NCBI GenBank assembly: GCA_023525715.1
Contig: CM042009.1
Coordinates: forward strand, 127,367,319-127,431,318
Direction of reading: 5' to 3'
Origin: Cichorium intybus
Taxonomy: Eukaryota; Streptophyta; Magnoliopsida; Asterales; Asteraceae
DNA length: 64,000 nt
Positions 28,481 to 41,400 of this stretch are shown here, one piece after another. The notes under the pieces were generated by a model, which worked only from the letters and a program-made list of their open reading frames with translations, searched no databases and was not told the DNA's origin. The translations under genes and the position numbers were made by a program. The stretch's first letter is position 1. Every line of letters begins with the position of its first letter.

Positions 28481-31263
28481 CTACGCCTGTCTAGCCTTTT
28501 GCAAATTTGCAATGAACACCTCCACTTTCACATAAGCCCAATCTTTGAAGCTGTCATAAAAGTGAAAAAAAACATGTCTCCCACGACGGTTGAGAAGTAA
28601 AGCCCCACATGCTATCCAAAATCCAGTAACAAAACCCATCCCCCCACCAGCATAGAACCATCCCCAAACTTCATCTTTGTCTTCCCCATCACCCTCCCTT
28701 TTATCAAGTATCGATGTTGCTTCTGATTCCTCATCTCCTGGACATTTTTTGGGAAGGGGAAGTCCACAAAGTCCTGTGTTTCCATCATATCTTGAAGGTT
28801 GGAAGGATTGGAGTTGAGTGCTTGATGGGATTCTCCCTGACAACTTATTAAATGACAAGTCTAAGTAATTCAGTAAACTCATCTCAGACATGCTTGATGG
28901 TATCCGCCCTGACAAATTGTTTCTGGATAGATCCAAAGTAGAAGCTTTTTCATCTCACCAATTTTCCATGGAATCTTTCCAAATAGAGAGTTCCTTGATA
29001 AGTTGAGGGCAATCAAGTCATGGAGATTGGCAATATCATATGGGATTTGCCCTGTTAAATTGTTGCTTGACAGGTCAATGCTTTTCAACAATTTCAGAGT
29101 GCTAAAGAATTCACGTTCATCTCCTTGCCACTCAATCATCGCATGGTCAACATATACCTCACGTTCATATCTATACGTGAAATTTGAAAATGTATCAATC
29201 TGTACATCTTGCGAGAATCCTTGTTGAACGATGCTCGTAAGATTAATGATACATGAGGGGATGGTTCCACGGAGATTGTTCATTGACAAGTCCAAAATTT
29301 GAAGATTTGGTAATTGACATGACTGTAAGGGGATGGTTCCAAAGAAGTTGTTTGATCTTAGGATAAGAACATACAACCCTGATAAGTTTTCCCCAATCCA
29401 GACAGGCACACTACCAGAAAGCTTGTTGGCCCCCAAATTCAATGACTTTAAACTCGTGCATTTCTTTAAAGACAAAGGCAATTCTCCAGAGAAATAGTTT
29501 TTGTATAAATTCAACACCTCAAGTTCTATCAAAGATCCAATAGACACAGGAAGTCTTCCAAAGAGATTGTTGTGTTCAAGATTAAGAACTTTTAGTTGTT
29601 TGAAATGCCACAAACAGTCCGGGAGTTGTCCGATGAATGAGTTATGAGAGAGGTCAAGAAAATATAAGAAGCCATCAACAATTTGGCAAATAAAGGAGAT
29701 CCCTCCAGAGAAGTTGTTTCTGGAAAGATCTAATGATGCCAAAGCAGAGGAGACTTTTGGTATTGGACCATAAAAGTTGTTGGAACTCAAATCTATCACT
29801 GACCCGTTGGCAAAATTTGATAATAAATGTGGTACTTTCCCGCTAATTTTGTTGGAAGAGAGATTCAAATATTGCAATTGAGAAGGCCACATGTCCCAAA
29901 ACTCCAGAGGAGTTGTGTCTGAAATTCCAGTATTGGAAATATCAAGACGGGTAAGATTTTTGAGTGTGTGAATCCATCTGGGGAAGGGAGGCCCTACCTT
30001 GCAATACCTCATAAAAATATCATTTACAAGAGAAAGGTTTGACAAGTGATATGTGGAAGGAACTGTAAGATTATTATTATAAGAGACGCCAAGACTTTGA
30101 AGGCTGGGTAGTTCCCACAGTTTCTCAGTTATACTTCCATTTAACTCATTATCAGATAAGTCCAAGTTCTCAAGGGATGAAAACTTTTGGATGTCATCGG
30201 ACAATGACCCTGTCAATTGGCTTCCAAAAGCATACAAGTATTGTAATGAAAGGGATGTGCATCCAGACGACAAGTTGTTGAGAAAATCAGGAAATTTGAC
30301 AACACCAGAGTTTTCATAGAAGCCCAAATATCTGAGACTACAGAGGTTACCAATATATTTGGGTATCCCATCTAACATGTTGTAAGAGATATCAAGATCT
30401 GAAAGGTTATTGCTGGTTAATGGGAGCAACCATTGATACATGGATGAGGTGAGACTGTTGTTTGTGAGATAAAGGTATTCAATAGATGAAGAAGAGTTGA
30501 GAAATGAAGAATAAGGATTCAGGACCTGTGACAGTTCACATCCCTCTAAACTTAAAACTCTGAGTTTCTGGAGACTCAGAATCACATCTACCCAGTGATT
30601 TTGTTTGGCAAGGGAAATCCCATCCATTACAAGTACCACCAAATGAGAGAGATGAGACAACCACTCTAAGTTTTCAACTCTACACCTTCCAACATCTTCA
30701 AGGTTAAGGACTTGCAAGTTGGTGAGGTTTCCAAACTCTAGAGGAATGGTTCCATTAAGAGAGTTTTCGGAAAGGCCAAGGATCCTTAATTCAGTCAAGG
30801 AACCAATTGACCTGGGAATGGTTCCATTCAGATTATTGGAATCAAGATTGAGGTACCTTAATCGTGTCATGGAACCAATGAAAGTGGGAATGCTTCCATG
30901 AAAAGAATTGTGGTAAAGATCAAGACGATTTAAGTAGCTTAAGTTATGCAACGAAGGGCTAATCTCACCTTCAAGATCATAGTTGCTGATACGAAGCTCT
31001 ATGACATGACCAGTTTCCTTGCTGCATGTGACTCCACTCCATTTACAGCAGTCATGTTCATCAGCTCTCCATGTAGAGAGGAAGTCATAGGGGTCTTGAA
31101 GGGGAGCTTTGAAAAGAAGGAGAGCATCTCTCTCTTCATCCAAACACTTTTTCATAACACCATTCTCATCCCCTCCTTCTCTCACTGCTACAAATTGCCT
31201 GGCATTTGTAATCACAAGGAGTAGCAAGAGTAGTGAGAAATTTATAAAATTACAAGGATTCAT
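28481..31263 (-). pseudogene. RLP1: EIX/Hcr-type leucine-rich-repeat receptor-like protein, frameshifted
   Basis: An intronless LRR receptor-like protein gene on the minus strand. Start ATG 31263 gives a signal peptide (MNPCNFINFSLLLLLLVITN), an LRR N-cap with paired cysteines (CLDEERDALLLFKAP, EHDCCKWSGVTCS), then some 25 extracellular LRRs (NLSGRIP-type) with an island near residues 690-715. A one-base deletion at 28939/28940, relative to RLP2, shifts the frame after KKLL, ending the protein at 794 residues (28879). The next frame (28936-28481) still encodes the last LRRs, the acidic juxtamembrane stretch (CPGDEESEATS), the transmembrane helix with GGGMGF, and the tail ending KARQA. RLPs lack a kinase and signal with partner kinases at the plasma membrane. 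As read, RLP1 would be secreted, not anchored; a sequencing error cannot be excluded. Confidence 0.88.
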
Positions 31264-31332
31264 AATGTATAATGAAAATCTTGGTGATTTTTGGTTTGCG
31301 ATTGATTCCTAAAAGAACTGCCCCCATGAGGG

Positions 31333-31340
31333 CTTATATA
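31333..31340 (-). promoter_or_regulatory. TATA box of RLP1
   Basis: TATATAAG on the minus strand about 70 bp before the ATG; the same element and spacing precede RLP2 (60613) and the RLP 5-prime fragment (near 33710). Confidence 0.7.
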
Positions 31341-31560
31341 GTCTTGACTGTGAAGAGGAATGATTCTGAGTGGCTGGCCTCAGCTTAGTAGCCTAATTGT
31401 GTGGGGCATACAATGCTTAATTTCCATGTAATTAGAACCAGACTATACGACAAAATAAAGATAAAGAATTCAAATACTTGACCCAAATTTGACATTCAAA
31501 GACTTAAAAGTCTTGGCAGTTTGTATTTATCATAGATATCTTTTCACATCATGAACTATT
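31341..31560 (-). repeat. RLP upstream region
   Basis: GTGTGGGGCATACAATGCTTAATTTCCATG...CTTGGCAGTTTGTATTTAT is shared with 17330-17450, 33760-34080, 55790-56120 and 60640-60990. It is the common upstream part of the RLP unit. Confidence 0.75.
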
Positions 31561-33009
31561 TTCATAGACTTAAAAGTGATGTTTTACCAAATCCTGTATA
31601 AAATACAACTACATAAGAATGCAAATGCAAACATTAAATTGACCCCCAATTCAACAGCAACTATGTCAAAAATCTCGTATCCCGCTCCATTATTAAGCAA
31701 TTTATGTTTATGCCCTGAATCCTGATAGCAAGCACACTTCATCCTATCCTAAATGTATTTTTATGAAACCAATTAGAAAATTTTCAGCAGAAACATATCT
31801 AATTATGATATCAATTAAAAAATCCGAAGAGAAACAGGAACATGAACCAACTATTCAGCAGAAAACAAACAAACAAAATCAAACAACAAAAATAAAAAAA
31901 CAATCAGCAGAAAATAGAGAACAGAGACGAAGAGAAGAAATGCGCTGAAAACCTGTGATGGCCGATAATTTACTTGATTGAAAACCAAGAAGACGGCAAC
32001 GGTGAGCGGCGGCTACGACAGTGGGAGATAGAAACGACGAATTCCAGTATATTTTATGGAGTTATTCACGAATATTTTATATATCGATTTTGTAGATATC
32101 CACCGGACCGATACTTTTATAAGCTTTGTTGAGTAAATTACAGTTTTGGTCCATGTTGTTTAATTTTTTTTAGTTTTGATTCAAGTTTTTTATTTTTAAA
32201 CTGATGGTCCTTATGATTGTAAAAAGTTTACACTATTGGTCCTTGGTTCATATAAAAAGACTAAAATACATTTTCTAATTTTTCCTCTTAAGATATTATC
32301 TAATTAGTAAATTAAAAAATAATAATAATAAACTCAAATGGTTTCTTCTGCATCTTCCTCGTTTTGGATCTATTTCCCTCCCAAATCCCATCGAGAATGG
32401 TTATAGTGGACCAGCAGTGATGGTGCAGATGGAAAATCACCATAGTCAGCAATAGCAGCATCAGAGGTGATTCCACCTCCAGTTCATCTAGAATATCCGC
32501 CGAAAATTAGGAGAATGCAAACATGTAGAGTTCGAGTAGGAATTGGATGAGGGAAGCGAGTTGGGTTCTAAAGCTCCCCGATAATGGAGGTTACTTGTCT
32601 CGAGTGATGCCGAGACGATCTGCAAAATGAGATACCGAAAGAATTTCAACTTACGATTTGGTTGAAAGGATGCAATATTTGTTCGTCAGGATCATCAAAG
32701 GTCGTGGACTCTCACCAGAACGAAAGCCCCTACGTAAGAAACGATAGGTCTCTCTGACGTCCCCGTTCGTGATCCCCTGACAGTCCGCTTGCTCCACATT
32801 AGTACCGCCTGGAAGGCTGTGTCGGCCCTCTCAATGACCTCAAGTAAATCACGTGATTCAGAAGCCATGGAAATCAATTCCCAAACAGGAAGCGAAAATT
32901 TACTCATGGCGTACTAGAATCCATGGGATTATAACAAAGAGAGCTTGCAAAAGTGATTAAGAAATGCATAATTCGAAAAGTAAACCCTAAGGCTATTAGG
33001 AGTACAGAT
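31561..33009. other. Intergenic; small unassigned frames
   Basis: AT-rich, with an A/CAA-rich segment (31850-31930) and a typical degenerate repeat near 32120-32300. A minus-strand frame at 32695-32907 (70 codons, MSKFSLPVWELISMASESRD) has normal composition but no recognised relatives; it may be a relic. No other gene is supported. Confidence 0.45.
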
Positions 33010-33254
33010 CACTCCATGTCATGTGATGGGTTGTCATCTCACCGTCACACTCTATCACATTTGAAATTGTATATCCATCACACCACATCAACTTTTTAAT
33101 TAAAAATAATTCAATATTAAAATGAAAATGCTAGTTTCCTATCGGCTAAGGTTTAAAATAAAAAATAAAAATACAGTTTTTTTCTATTGGCTGTAGTCTA
33201 ATGTGATGGGGATCACATTCCATCACATTTAACCCATCACATTGCACCCTTTAT
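33010..33254. mobile_element. MITE-like element
   Basis: About 245 bp with inverted ends sharing ATGTGATGGGTT (left near 33020, reverse complement AACCCATCACAT near 33231-33242), CATCACA-rich subterminal sequence and an AT-rich centre. Superfamily not assigned. Confidence 0.5.
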
Positions 33255-33384
33255 GGTGTTTACGGTGTGATGATGATCCAAGTAAGCATCACGAAAGGGT
33301 TCGTGATACCCATTGCAAAGGGTTTAATGGTGCCACTGACACTCTTGAACGGTTACCAGTTTTGCTAATATGACACTTTGTGAC

Positions 33385-33638
33385 ATTACCAGTTTTGCTG
33401 CTGCATGTGACTCCACTCCTTTACAACAGTCATGTTCATCAGTTCTCCATGTAGAGAGACGGCCATCAGGGTCTTGAAGGGGAGCTTTGAAAAGAAGGAA
33501 AGTGTGTCTCTCTTTATCCAAACACTTTTTCATAACACCATTCTCATCCCCTCCTTCTGTCACTACTACCAATTGGTTGGCATTTGTAATCACGGGTAGC
33601 AAGAGAAGTGAGAAATTTATAAAAACACAAGGATTCAT
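33385..33638 (-). pseudogene. RLP 5-prime fragment
   Basis: Start, signal peptide (MNPCVFINFSLLLLPVITNA) and LRR N-cap (CLDKERHTFLLFKAPLQDPD) match RLP1 and RLP2. A one-base deletion after CCK removes the frame within the N-cap, and the homology stops at about 33385, before the first LRR. The promoter with TATATAAACC (near 33706-33716) is retained, so it could be transcribed, but it encodes no receptor. Confidence 0.85.
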
Positions 33639-33719
33639 AATGTAAAATGAAAAATATTGGTGATATTTGGTTTGTACTGATACATATATGAAATGCCCCC
33701 ATGAGGGTTTATATAGTCT

Positions 33720-34137
33720 CAAATCGGTGGCTTACTTGTGTGGATCATAAAATACTTCATGTAATTTAAACCAAACTATAAGACAAAGTAAAGATGAATA
33801 ACTAAAATAAATTGCCCCAAACTAAACATTCAAAGACTTACAAGTCTTTTGAAAATTGTATTTATTATATATATCTTTTTCTATTTTGTGATATTTTTCA
33901 ATTTGTATTTATTATGGATATCCTCACCCAAATCAGAGGCCTGCTTGTGTGGGACATATAATACTTAATTTCCATGAAATTAGAACCAAACTTTAAGAAA
34001 AATCAAAGATGAAGAATTGGAATTAATTTCCCCAAATTAGACATTCAAAGACTGCAATTTGTATTTATTATCTATATCTTTTCCATCTTGTGATATTTTT
34101 TGGTGACATAAATCACAAAAAAAACAAACTCATAAAA
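33720..34137 (-). repeat. RLP upstream region, relic copy
   Basis: Matches 60640-61080 (GACAAAGTAAAGATGAATAA through TGATATTTTTTGG). Confidence 0.75.
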
Positions 34138-34500
34138 TTAAATACAAACGACAAAAATTAAAAGAAACGCCATTAAAGGAACAGAGCTTCCAGTAATAAT
34201 TTTAGAACCCTCAATCGCTTCAACATCGTTGATTTTCAGTAATGAATGCTCAAATTCTTCAGCAATGCCTCGATAAATAGGAGCAGGAGAAGAAGGAGAA
34301 ATCCCAAAACAATCGACAGTAGATTTATCAGAAGCAATCGTCACTTCAGCTTCAGAATTCATAAGAATAGAGCTTGGTTCCCAACCATTGGAATCTTCCG
34401 AATATATAGATCTCGGAGGCGGATCCTACAGGACACCATCAGGAGGTAAACCCTACATCACATCAGGAGAATCACTCTAAATTACGTAACACAATACACA
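34138..34500 (-). pseudogene. Unidentified conserved fragment upstream of RLP unit, copy A
   Basis: The minus frame from 34362 reads MNSEAEVTIASDKSTVDCFG, then EEFEHSLLKINDVEAIEGSK, and loses similarity to the longer copy at 61909-62440 after SVPL. Upstream, in-frame codons DPPPRSIYSEDSNG-like extend the similarity through about 34430. Function unknown. Confidence 0.5.
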
Positions 34501-34765
34501 TTCATAGAATCAAAGTGAGAAAGCTCTAAGACCCAGCTCCGGTAACCAGGGGAAGCCACCGGAACACGGGAAAACGAAAGAGAGTAGTGCTAAGCGATGT
34601 GTATTTAATATTTAATATTTAATATTTATATAATTTAAATTAAAGTTTTTTTCCAGAGTTAATCACATAAAGGACCTATAGTTCTACACAATTTTTTCGA
34701 ATTAATTACATAAAGGACCTATCAGTTTTACATAAAAATTGGATTTTTTTTTCGAAGATTGTTTA
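34501..34765. other. No gene seen
   Basis: Contains a leader-like segment shared with 62430-62530 (GACCCAGCTCCGGTAACCAG) and an AT-rich repeat AATATTTAATATTTA near 34608-34630. Confidence 0.5.
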
Positions 34766-35375
34766 AGGCGTCAAATCCCCAAGAACCTCCAAAAGCTTGT
34801 ATCAAACTTTTTTGAAGAAGTCATAGATGGAAATTACATTTGTCTACTCCATAAAAATTGAATTTCTTTTAGGAAGAAATACTGGCAGTTGCAATCCTAT
34901 TACATGTAAAATATATCAAAACGATACTAAACTTGGAATTCGATTTCAAACCGGATATGATTTATCAAACCGACTTTTTCCTAAACTGCTCTAATTCGGT
35001 TTCTAGTTTTTTTGCGAACTGGTTTTTTTAATTTATCCACAACTTATTTCCTACAACACGAGAAAATGGTCATCATTGGTGTTAGTGGCAATTTTATTGA
35101 TATTGAGGTCTTCAAAATCCTTGCCAATTTACATCACATATTGGAAAATAAGAAGTCGAAAATAAAATTTATATGACAAACTATGTTTGTCTACTCTTTT
35201 TCAAAATTGCAATGAACACCACCATCGCACATTAACCTGATCTTAAAAGTTATCAATAAATAGAAAAATACATATCTCCCACGACTGTTAAGAAGTAAAG
35301 CACCACGTGTGATGCAAAATCCACTAGCAAAACAAAACAGTAGCCATACCAATATAGAACCATCTCCAAAGTGTA
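34766..35375 (-). pseudogene. RLP 3-prime end relic with flank
   Basis: 34766-35160 is a diverged RLP 3-prime flank; 35170-35375 corresponds to the RLP cytoplasmic tail and transmembrane codons (compare 28481-28680), but with several indels and substitutions. The rest of the gene is missing, replaced by unrelated sequence beyond 35375. Confidence 0.7.
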
Positions 35376-36000
35376 AATATTATGAAAACAAATAATTACT
35401 CCTTTTAATAAAAACTAGTGAACCGTTCATCTCTAATGCAAGAGTGATAATAAATATCAAGTTGTCCTTCAAGATCTCTAATATCCAAATCACTAAAATC
35501 CCTTGTTCGGCCTTGCTGCTAGTTCTCCCTGCTGAAATCGACAAGTCGTGATCGTGAGACTTGAAGGCGTGGTTGACAAGTCCTGCTACAATTAATTGTC
35601 GTGAGCAATTGTCCATTAATTTTAATTAGCTTAAATGCCCATTTTTAATTAGCCAAAATGTAATTTTAATTAGCCCAAATATTCAGCAATTGGATTTGTC
35701 GTGATCGGCCAGCAAATAACAATTGTCAATTAATTCTAATTAGCTCAAATGTTCATTTTTAATTAGCCCAAATGTAATTTTAATTAGCCTAAATGTACAA
35801 CAATTGGATTTGTCGTGATCGGCCAGCAATTGTCCATTAATTTTAATTAGCCAAATTAGACTTACTTAATGGGTCGGTGACACTTTATTATTTAAGCGGT
35901 GGCACATTTTTTTCGCACCGTTGCACCCTATTAGAAAATAAAATAAAATAAAAATTTCACTACGTCCACGAATTTTAGAAGGTGCCCGGCTCCCCTTATG
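35376..36000. repeat. ~119-bp tandem repeat and surrounding non-coding DNA
   Basis: A unit beginning GCAATTGTC and containing TTTTAATTAGCC and GGATTTGTCGTGATCGGCCA occurs slightly more than twice between 35606 and 35857. Elsewhere no gene is seen. Confidence 0.75.
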
Positions 36001-36640
36001 CACTATAATGAAACAGCCCTGTTTTTAACAAATGGTCTAACATAATGAAGTTATTCAGTCAAGGATTGTCAGGAACCATCCACACAAGCCATAACAAAAT
36101 ACTCATCTGAACAATTAGAAGTCATTGTTTTCTCTATTTTTCTCATAAAAAATAACCGTTCAATGCACAATCAGAATTTTGCAATATAAAATTTCTGATT
36201 TACGTAGTATGGATACACATTTTCTCAATACGATTTTCTGGACAATACAAGATTTTGTCAAAAAGTACCTGCTTTTTTGCAAAAGGTACTGAGATTTTTG
36301 TGGGGGAAGCCTGCGAAAATCAGATTTCTGCAATGGCACCTGATAAAATCTTATTTCACAAGTGTTGTCTGCGATTTTCGTAGGTACCACCCGCAAAAAT
36401 CTTAAACGCCAAAATGCAATATCATAATTTTTTTGCCTTTATTTTTTGGGCTCCACATATTTTCCTAGACCATGAAGGATTTCCGTAGGCTTCTCCATTT
36501 TTTTGCAGGCTATATAGATTTTTGTAGGCAATAACCAACAAAAATCTTGGCTATTTTGGTCATATATTTTTTTGTCTATTTTTGCAAAACCGCTTTTATT
36601 AATAGTCTAATTTGTCATTTTCTTTATTTTTCTTGTTGTA
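36001..36640. mobile_element. CACTA-like non-autonomous element (degraded)
   Basis: Left end CACTATAATGAAACAGCCC resembles CACTACAAGAAA-type termini; the right end TATTTTTCTTGTTGTA is a near inverted match. The interior carries repeated subterminal-type words (GATTTTTGTAGGC, CGCAAAAATC, GCGAAAATCAG). No transposase. The 3-bp target duplication is not clear. Confidence 0.45.
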
Positions 36641-36860
36641 TCTCAAACTAAATTAAAGATTAAGAATAAATTTTATTAAAAAAGTAGGAAAATAGAATAG
36701 GAAAAGAAATATGAAACGACTTTAAAATAGTAGGTGGTTTAATATTTATTTATAATTTTAAATTGCTTTCTCTTTCCTTTACGTCTCCTTCAAAATAAGG
36801 CTACAATGTGTAGGACGCCCGGAGCTTGAAGCTTACCTGGCAATGTGGTCATGGGGATAA

Positions 36861-37623
36861 TGTTGAATTAGGTGTCTAAGTCATGACTAATAATTTGTAT
36901 TTACCTAATTAATAGTAGCAAAGTCCATTTGGGTTGCCCTCATAGCTGAAGGTTTGGTAGAAAGTTTCAGAGAGAGAAAGATTGATTTATTATATGATTA
37001 ATAAATCAATAGGAATTAAATAAATAGTTTATTAATATATTAAAGTGATAATATATTAATTAGAAACTATAGTAATTAATTATAAATTAATTTGGAATTA
37101 ATTGGATTTAATTTGGTGATTAATTTGATTAATTACAGGTGCAGGGGCTACTTTGTAATTACTCAATAGTTGAGTAGTGACTGTCCAGGTGGAATATTAA
37201 TTGGCGATTTTTAGGATATAATTATCCTTATAATCGAAATTAATATATAGAGGATAAATAGGTTTAATTCAAATGATAAAAGGTTTATCTTGATTTGAAT
37301 TAAAAAGGTTTATCTGTAACCACCTAGAGCCTATAAATAGATATCCCAGGCATCATAATTCACGCCACTTTTCTGACTCCTCCCTCTCTCTGGATTTCAT
37401 CCACCTCCTGCTCCCTGGGTGTGATTTCATTTGAGGCAGGACACTTGTGCTGCTTAGCTTGCAAGAAACAACTAAAGGTTAGTTTTTTCTGATTTATTCT
37501 TTTAGTTAATTTTTGTTTGGCCTTTAGGAATTAGTTACATGTTCAAAGTAAGAAAACATAGATCCAAACTAGGTTGCATGTGAACTTAGGGTTTTAGTTC
37601 ATAGATTTGCAGAAAACCTTTCA
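36861..37623 (+). repeat. 5-prime LTR, copy 2
   Basis: Starts TGTTGAATTAGG, ends AAAACCTTTCA; CTATAAATAGAT TATA-like box near 37331. Confidence 0.88.
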
Positions 37624-38053
37624 GTGGTATCAGAGCATTTGGTTATTTTCTTGTTGAATTGTTGTAATAGTTTTTTTTTTAAATTTAGGGTTTTATTGTT
37701 TCTAAAACCTTATTGGGGCAAATCGATTTTAGGGTTAGGGTTTTTGAAACCCTAGCCCCTCTACTTGGTAATTTCAAAATTTACATAGGGTTTAGAAGGC
37801 TTTCTATTTTTGGTAACTTTAATTTTTTGGTAACTTTAATTGTTTAATTAAATGGATAACCTTAAATCCATTATTTGTTTTTCGAAAATTAGGGGTTTAA
37901 GATAGGTTGAAACCTATGTACATTTGAATTAATTTAATTAAAAGATAATTCAAGGGATTTAATTTAATTTTAATTTAATGGTTAAATTTCGAAAAAATTA
38001 AAGGATAAATCATAAAATATTTTACAAGGTTTAAAATATCTAGATTTAATTAA

Positions 38054-38094
38054 AAGCGATGATCAGTAGCTGGTCCGAGAGGATGATCAGCCAT

Positions 38095-38145
<51 letters not shown>

Positions 38146-38448
38146 TTTCCGCAATGGGCAAAAGCCTGACGGAGCAATGCCGCGTGGAGGTAGAAGGCTG
38201 ATCATCCTCTCAGACCATTTGGGGCGTTAATTTACCTACTAAAATATCACCTGTTTCCACCCAAGATCCCAGCATTACAATTCCATTTTTGTCTAAATTT
38301 CGGAGTAAATGGACTTCTAAATGCGGTATTTCATTAGTGACCCTTTCGGGGCCTTGGTTAATCTGAATTTCATATTTACGTATGTGAAAAGAAGTATAAA
38401 TATCTTCATATACTAAGCGCTCGCTAATGAGTACTGCATCTTCAAAAG
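38054..38448. other. Nuclear insertion of plastid DNA (16S rRNA plus rpoB)
   Basis: Absent from copy 1, where the flanking AT-rich sequence is continuous. 38056-38198 is plastid 16S rRNA on the plus strand (CTCCTACGGGAGGCAGCAGT; TTTTCCGCAATGGGC is plastid rather than mitochondrial). 38198-38217 is a 20-bp inverted copy of 38071-38090 (19 of 20 match). 38219-38448 is plastid rpoB on the minus strand (DAVLISERLVYEDIYTSF, GPERVTNEIPHLE, VMLGSWVETGDILVGKL). No target duplication is seen, in keeping with repair-type joining of plastid fragments. Not functional as rRNA or protein. Confidence 0.93.
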
Positions 38449-41400
38449 TTAATTAATTGTTAATTAAAGGATAATTAAATCGATTTTTAAAGGTTTAATT
38501 TAATCTTAAATTTAATAGTTAAATTTGAAAAATTAAAAGATAAACCTGGAATATTTTAAAAGGTTTAAAATACATCTTATATATATTATTAAAATTTAAT
38601 ACTATATGTATAAGAAAAATTGGTTAGTCAAATCATTAGTAGGCATCATTCACGAAGCTGATCTATAAAGTGGGTATAAGGAGACTGCCTATAAAATGGC
38701 AGTCTAATGGGTGTCCACTCTCACCCACCGCTCGCCTGATCAGTGGAGGGTCGTTAGCCGAACGGGTTTGATAAGACCGCTTAATCATTAAAAGTATAAT
38801 GATCAAAGTACTATAACACTTTACAAAAATCTCAATCTAGTTACTTTAAAAAAATGTGAATTTGATGCTAATCCATGAAATTTCACATTGCACTTTATGA
38901 AACGTTGGTGGAGCGTGTGTGGTTTACCGGCACACCAATAGGGGTTCATAAAGAGTGGCAATGAGTTTTCTCATGTGTTATCATTGTTGATGGAGCGTGT
39001 GTGGTTAACCGGCACATCAATTTGAGATGGTAATCGACCCCGAGAGTACCAAGCTAATTTGCATGGTTATTCACACCCGGTTTGTGATCCTCGGCATCCC
39101 AGTCACAAACGGTGGTGATATTTTGTTTTAATAAAATGTTGATTTTCATATAGTACATTTGTTCGAGGATATTTTGTTTTAATAAAATGTTGATTTTCTT
39201 TTAATTGTTTAAATTATCCTCGAAATGTTGTGTGAATGTGTTGATGGCATAAATGGTAATAACTTGAATGTTGACACATCCAATGGGATTGGATTTATAA
39301 ATTGTGTTCCTTATGATTGTTAAAGTGAATTTTATGAGAATCACTTCAACCAAAGGTCCAGTGGACAGGACTTTGGAATCATTTTGATTTAGAGTCACAT
39401 GATGAATTGAGTACTTAATAAAATTAATTGTGGCAAGAAATGAATCACCCAAAGATCCAATGGATAGGATTTTGGAATCAGTTGACTTGGAGTCAAGTGA
39501 TGATTGCATGTCTTGAACAATATTAACAAAGTCATAAATTTACATAGAGATGTAAAAGACCTTAAGATTTTGAGCAACAGACACATAAGTTACTGTGTAT
39601 TGCTCGAATCTTCGAACAGAACACGATTAGTTATACTTCATGATAATTTCCAAATAGTTTGACAAGTATGGCTTCACTTATCAGAATAAGCGATTGATTA
39701 GAACCTTGAAGTGTTTCAAGGATTTCAAAGGAAGTATAAGATCAACAGAACCTGAGTGACAACATAGACTGAGAAAATGTTTCACAGTTTATCCTCTTCC
39801 AAGAACATTAATGGTTATAATGTGTCTTAGGGAAGACGATGGAGCTTTGATCGAAATAGTTTTGATCCTCGATGTATAAGATACATTTCCGATTAGTATT
39901 TCAATATTCAACCAATCAGACCGCAGAAACCATATTCCGACCATATCTTAGACTAAGTAGGTTATGCCGACACTATCTGAAATGTAAAGTCGGGATCGTC
40001 CCACTAGTACATAGAAAGTCCAGGGTCATGTAGCATTCGTCTGAATCTCATGACAAGCCTCAAACTGATTAGCGATGTCGTTTCATTGGCCATCCCGGTT
40101 ATCCTTTGAAGGAAGAGTCCTTTTAGAAAGAGCTCATGTACTAAGGAAACAGTGGGAGTAAGAATAATCCTGAAGGAGTTCAAGGATTAGCCAAGTGAAA
40201 GAACCTTTAGTCACCACTGGGCCTTGACCAGGAATCGGATTCCTGTTAAACCTAACATACCCTCTCTTTGCTTGACCTGTAGTTTTGGTCACCATCATAA
40301 GGAGCTATGATCTGGGTGACATACCGATTAGTGATAAAACACTAAAGATGGTACGGATAAGTAACCCGACTACTAGGAAGCATTGGTGAGCCCGGTTGCT
40401 ACCAAATAAGAGAACCTTAGTGCGAGACACAGTCTATGTGACAGTTTGATTGATTTTACAAATGGTCTAGGAACCGGTGGGAGTAATTGAATCATCAAAA
40501 GAAGGAAACATAGAAATGTACTTACAGAACATCTGGTTGAATGAGTCATCACCTGGGGTCAAGCAATTGATTCCGAGAGAGGCACTCTCAATAGAAGATG
40601 TAATCCGAGAGAATTCTGTGTGGCATAGTGTGAGTCGTTAGTGGAGCGTGTGGTTTACCGGCACACTAATAGGGACTCACATAGAGCATGCCATTACAAA
40701 AGGTACATGGCCCCGGGATTCGTCCCTTGGGCATCTCGCAAGAAAGGATATTCGGATTCTCAAAATAGGCCAAAAGGTTTGGATTTTGTGAATAGCCTGG
40801 AAGATTTCCTTTAATATGTCGGAAAGGTTTGGATTTCGGTTTCGCAAAATGTGCCAAAAGTTCTGGATTTTGTGAATAGTCCGAAAAAGTCATATAACAA
40901 TATCAAAGCCAGTAGGAGTATCGTTGTTATCTGCTATCACATGTATGTGGGTTACATACGGGTTCTAGGAAAGGTCTCTTATCATTACAAAGTGTAATGA
41001 CTTGGTGTTAAGAAACGGTTCGCTATGAAAGACTTTAAGAGATACAACATACTTAGGTAGTCGTGAACATCTATTAGATAGATTGAAATTCTGCCAATAT
41101 GATCTTGATAAGATTCAAGATGCATAACCCAGGAAAAGAGTTTCCCATCATTGCAAAGCGTGATGACTTGGCATGAAAGAAATAAAGAAGGTGCAACATA
41201 CTCACATAGTTCACAAACATCTATCAGATACATGAAATTGACAGTATAGACTTAGCCATTGAGAATATAGTCTTAATGAGGTTCAAGATGCATAAGAAAG
41301 AGTCTTCAAAAGGAAATGGTTTCCGGAAGTCATGACACAAGGATTATTAGTAATCTTTGGATTCCGAAAGGGTTTGGGATGAGATTACATCAGGTTCCAC

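Noticed and set aside
29003..31312. Plus-strand frames of 60-92 codons within RLP1, and similar ones within RLP2
   Set aside because: Shadows of the LRR coding sequence on the minus strand.
38056..38198. 16S rRNA gene
   Set aside because: Only ~143 bp of the plastid 16S gene, fused to an rpoB piece and absent from the sister copy; it is a nuclear plastid-DNA insertion, not an rRNA gene or bacterial contamination.
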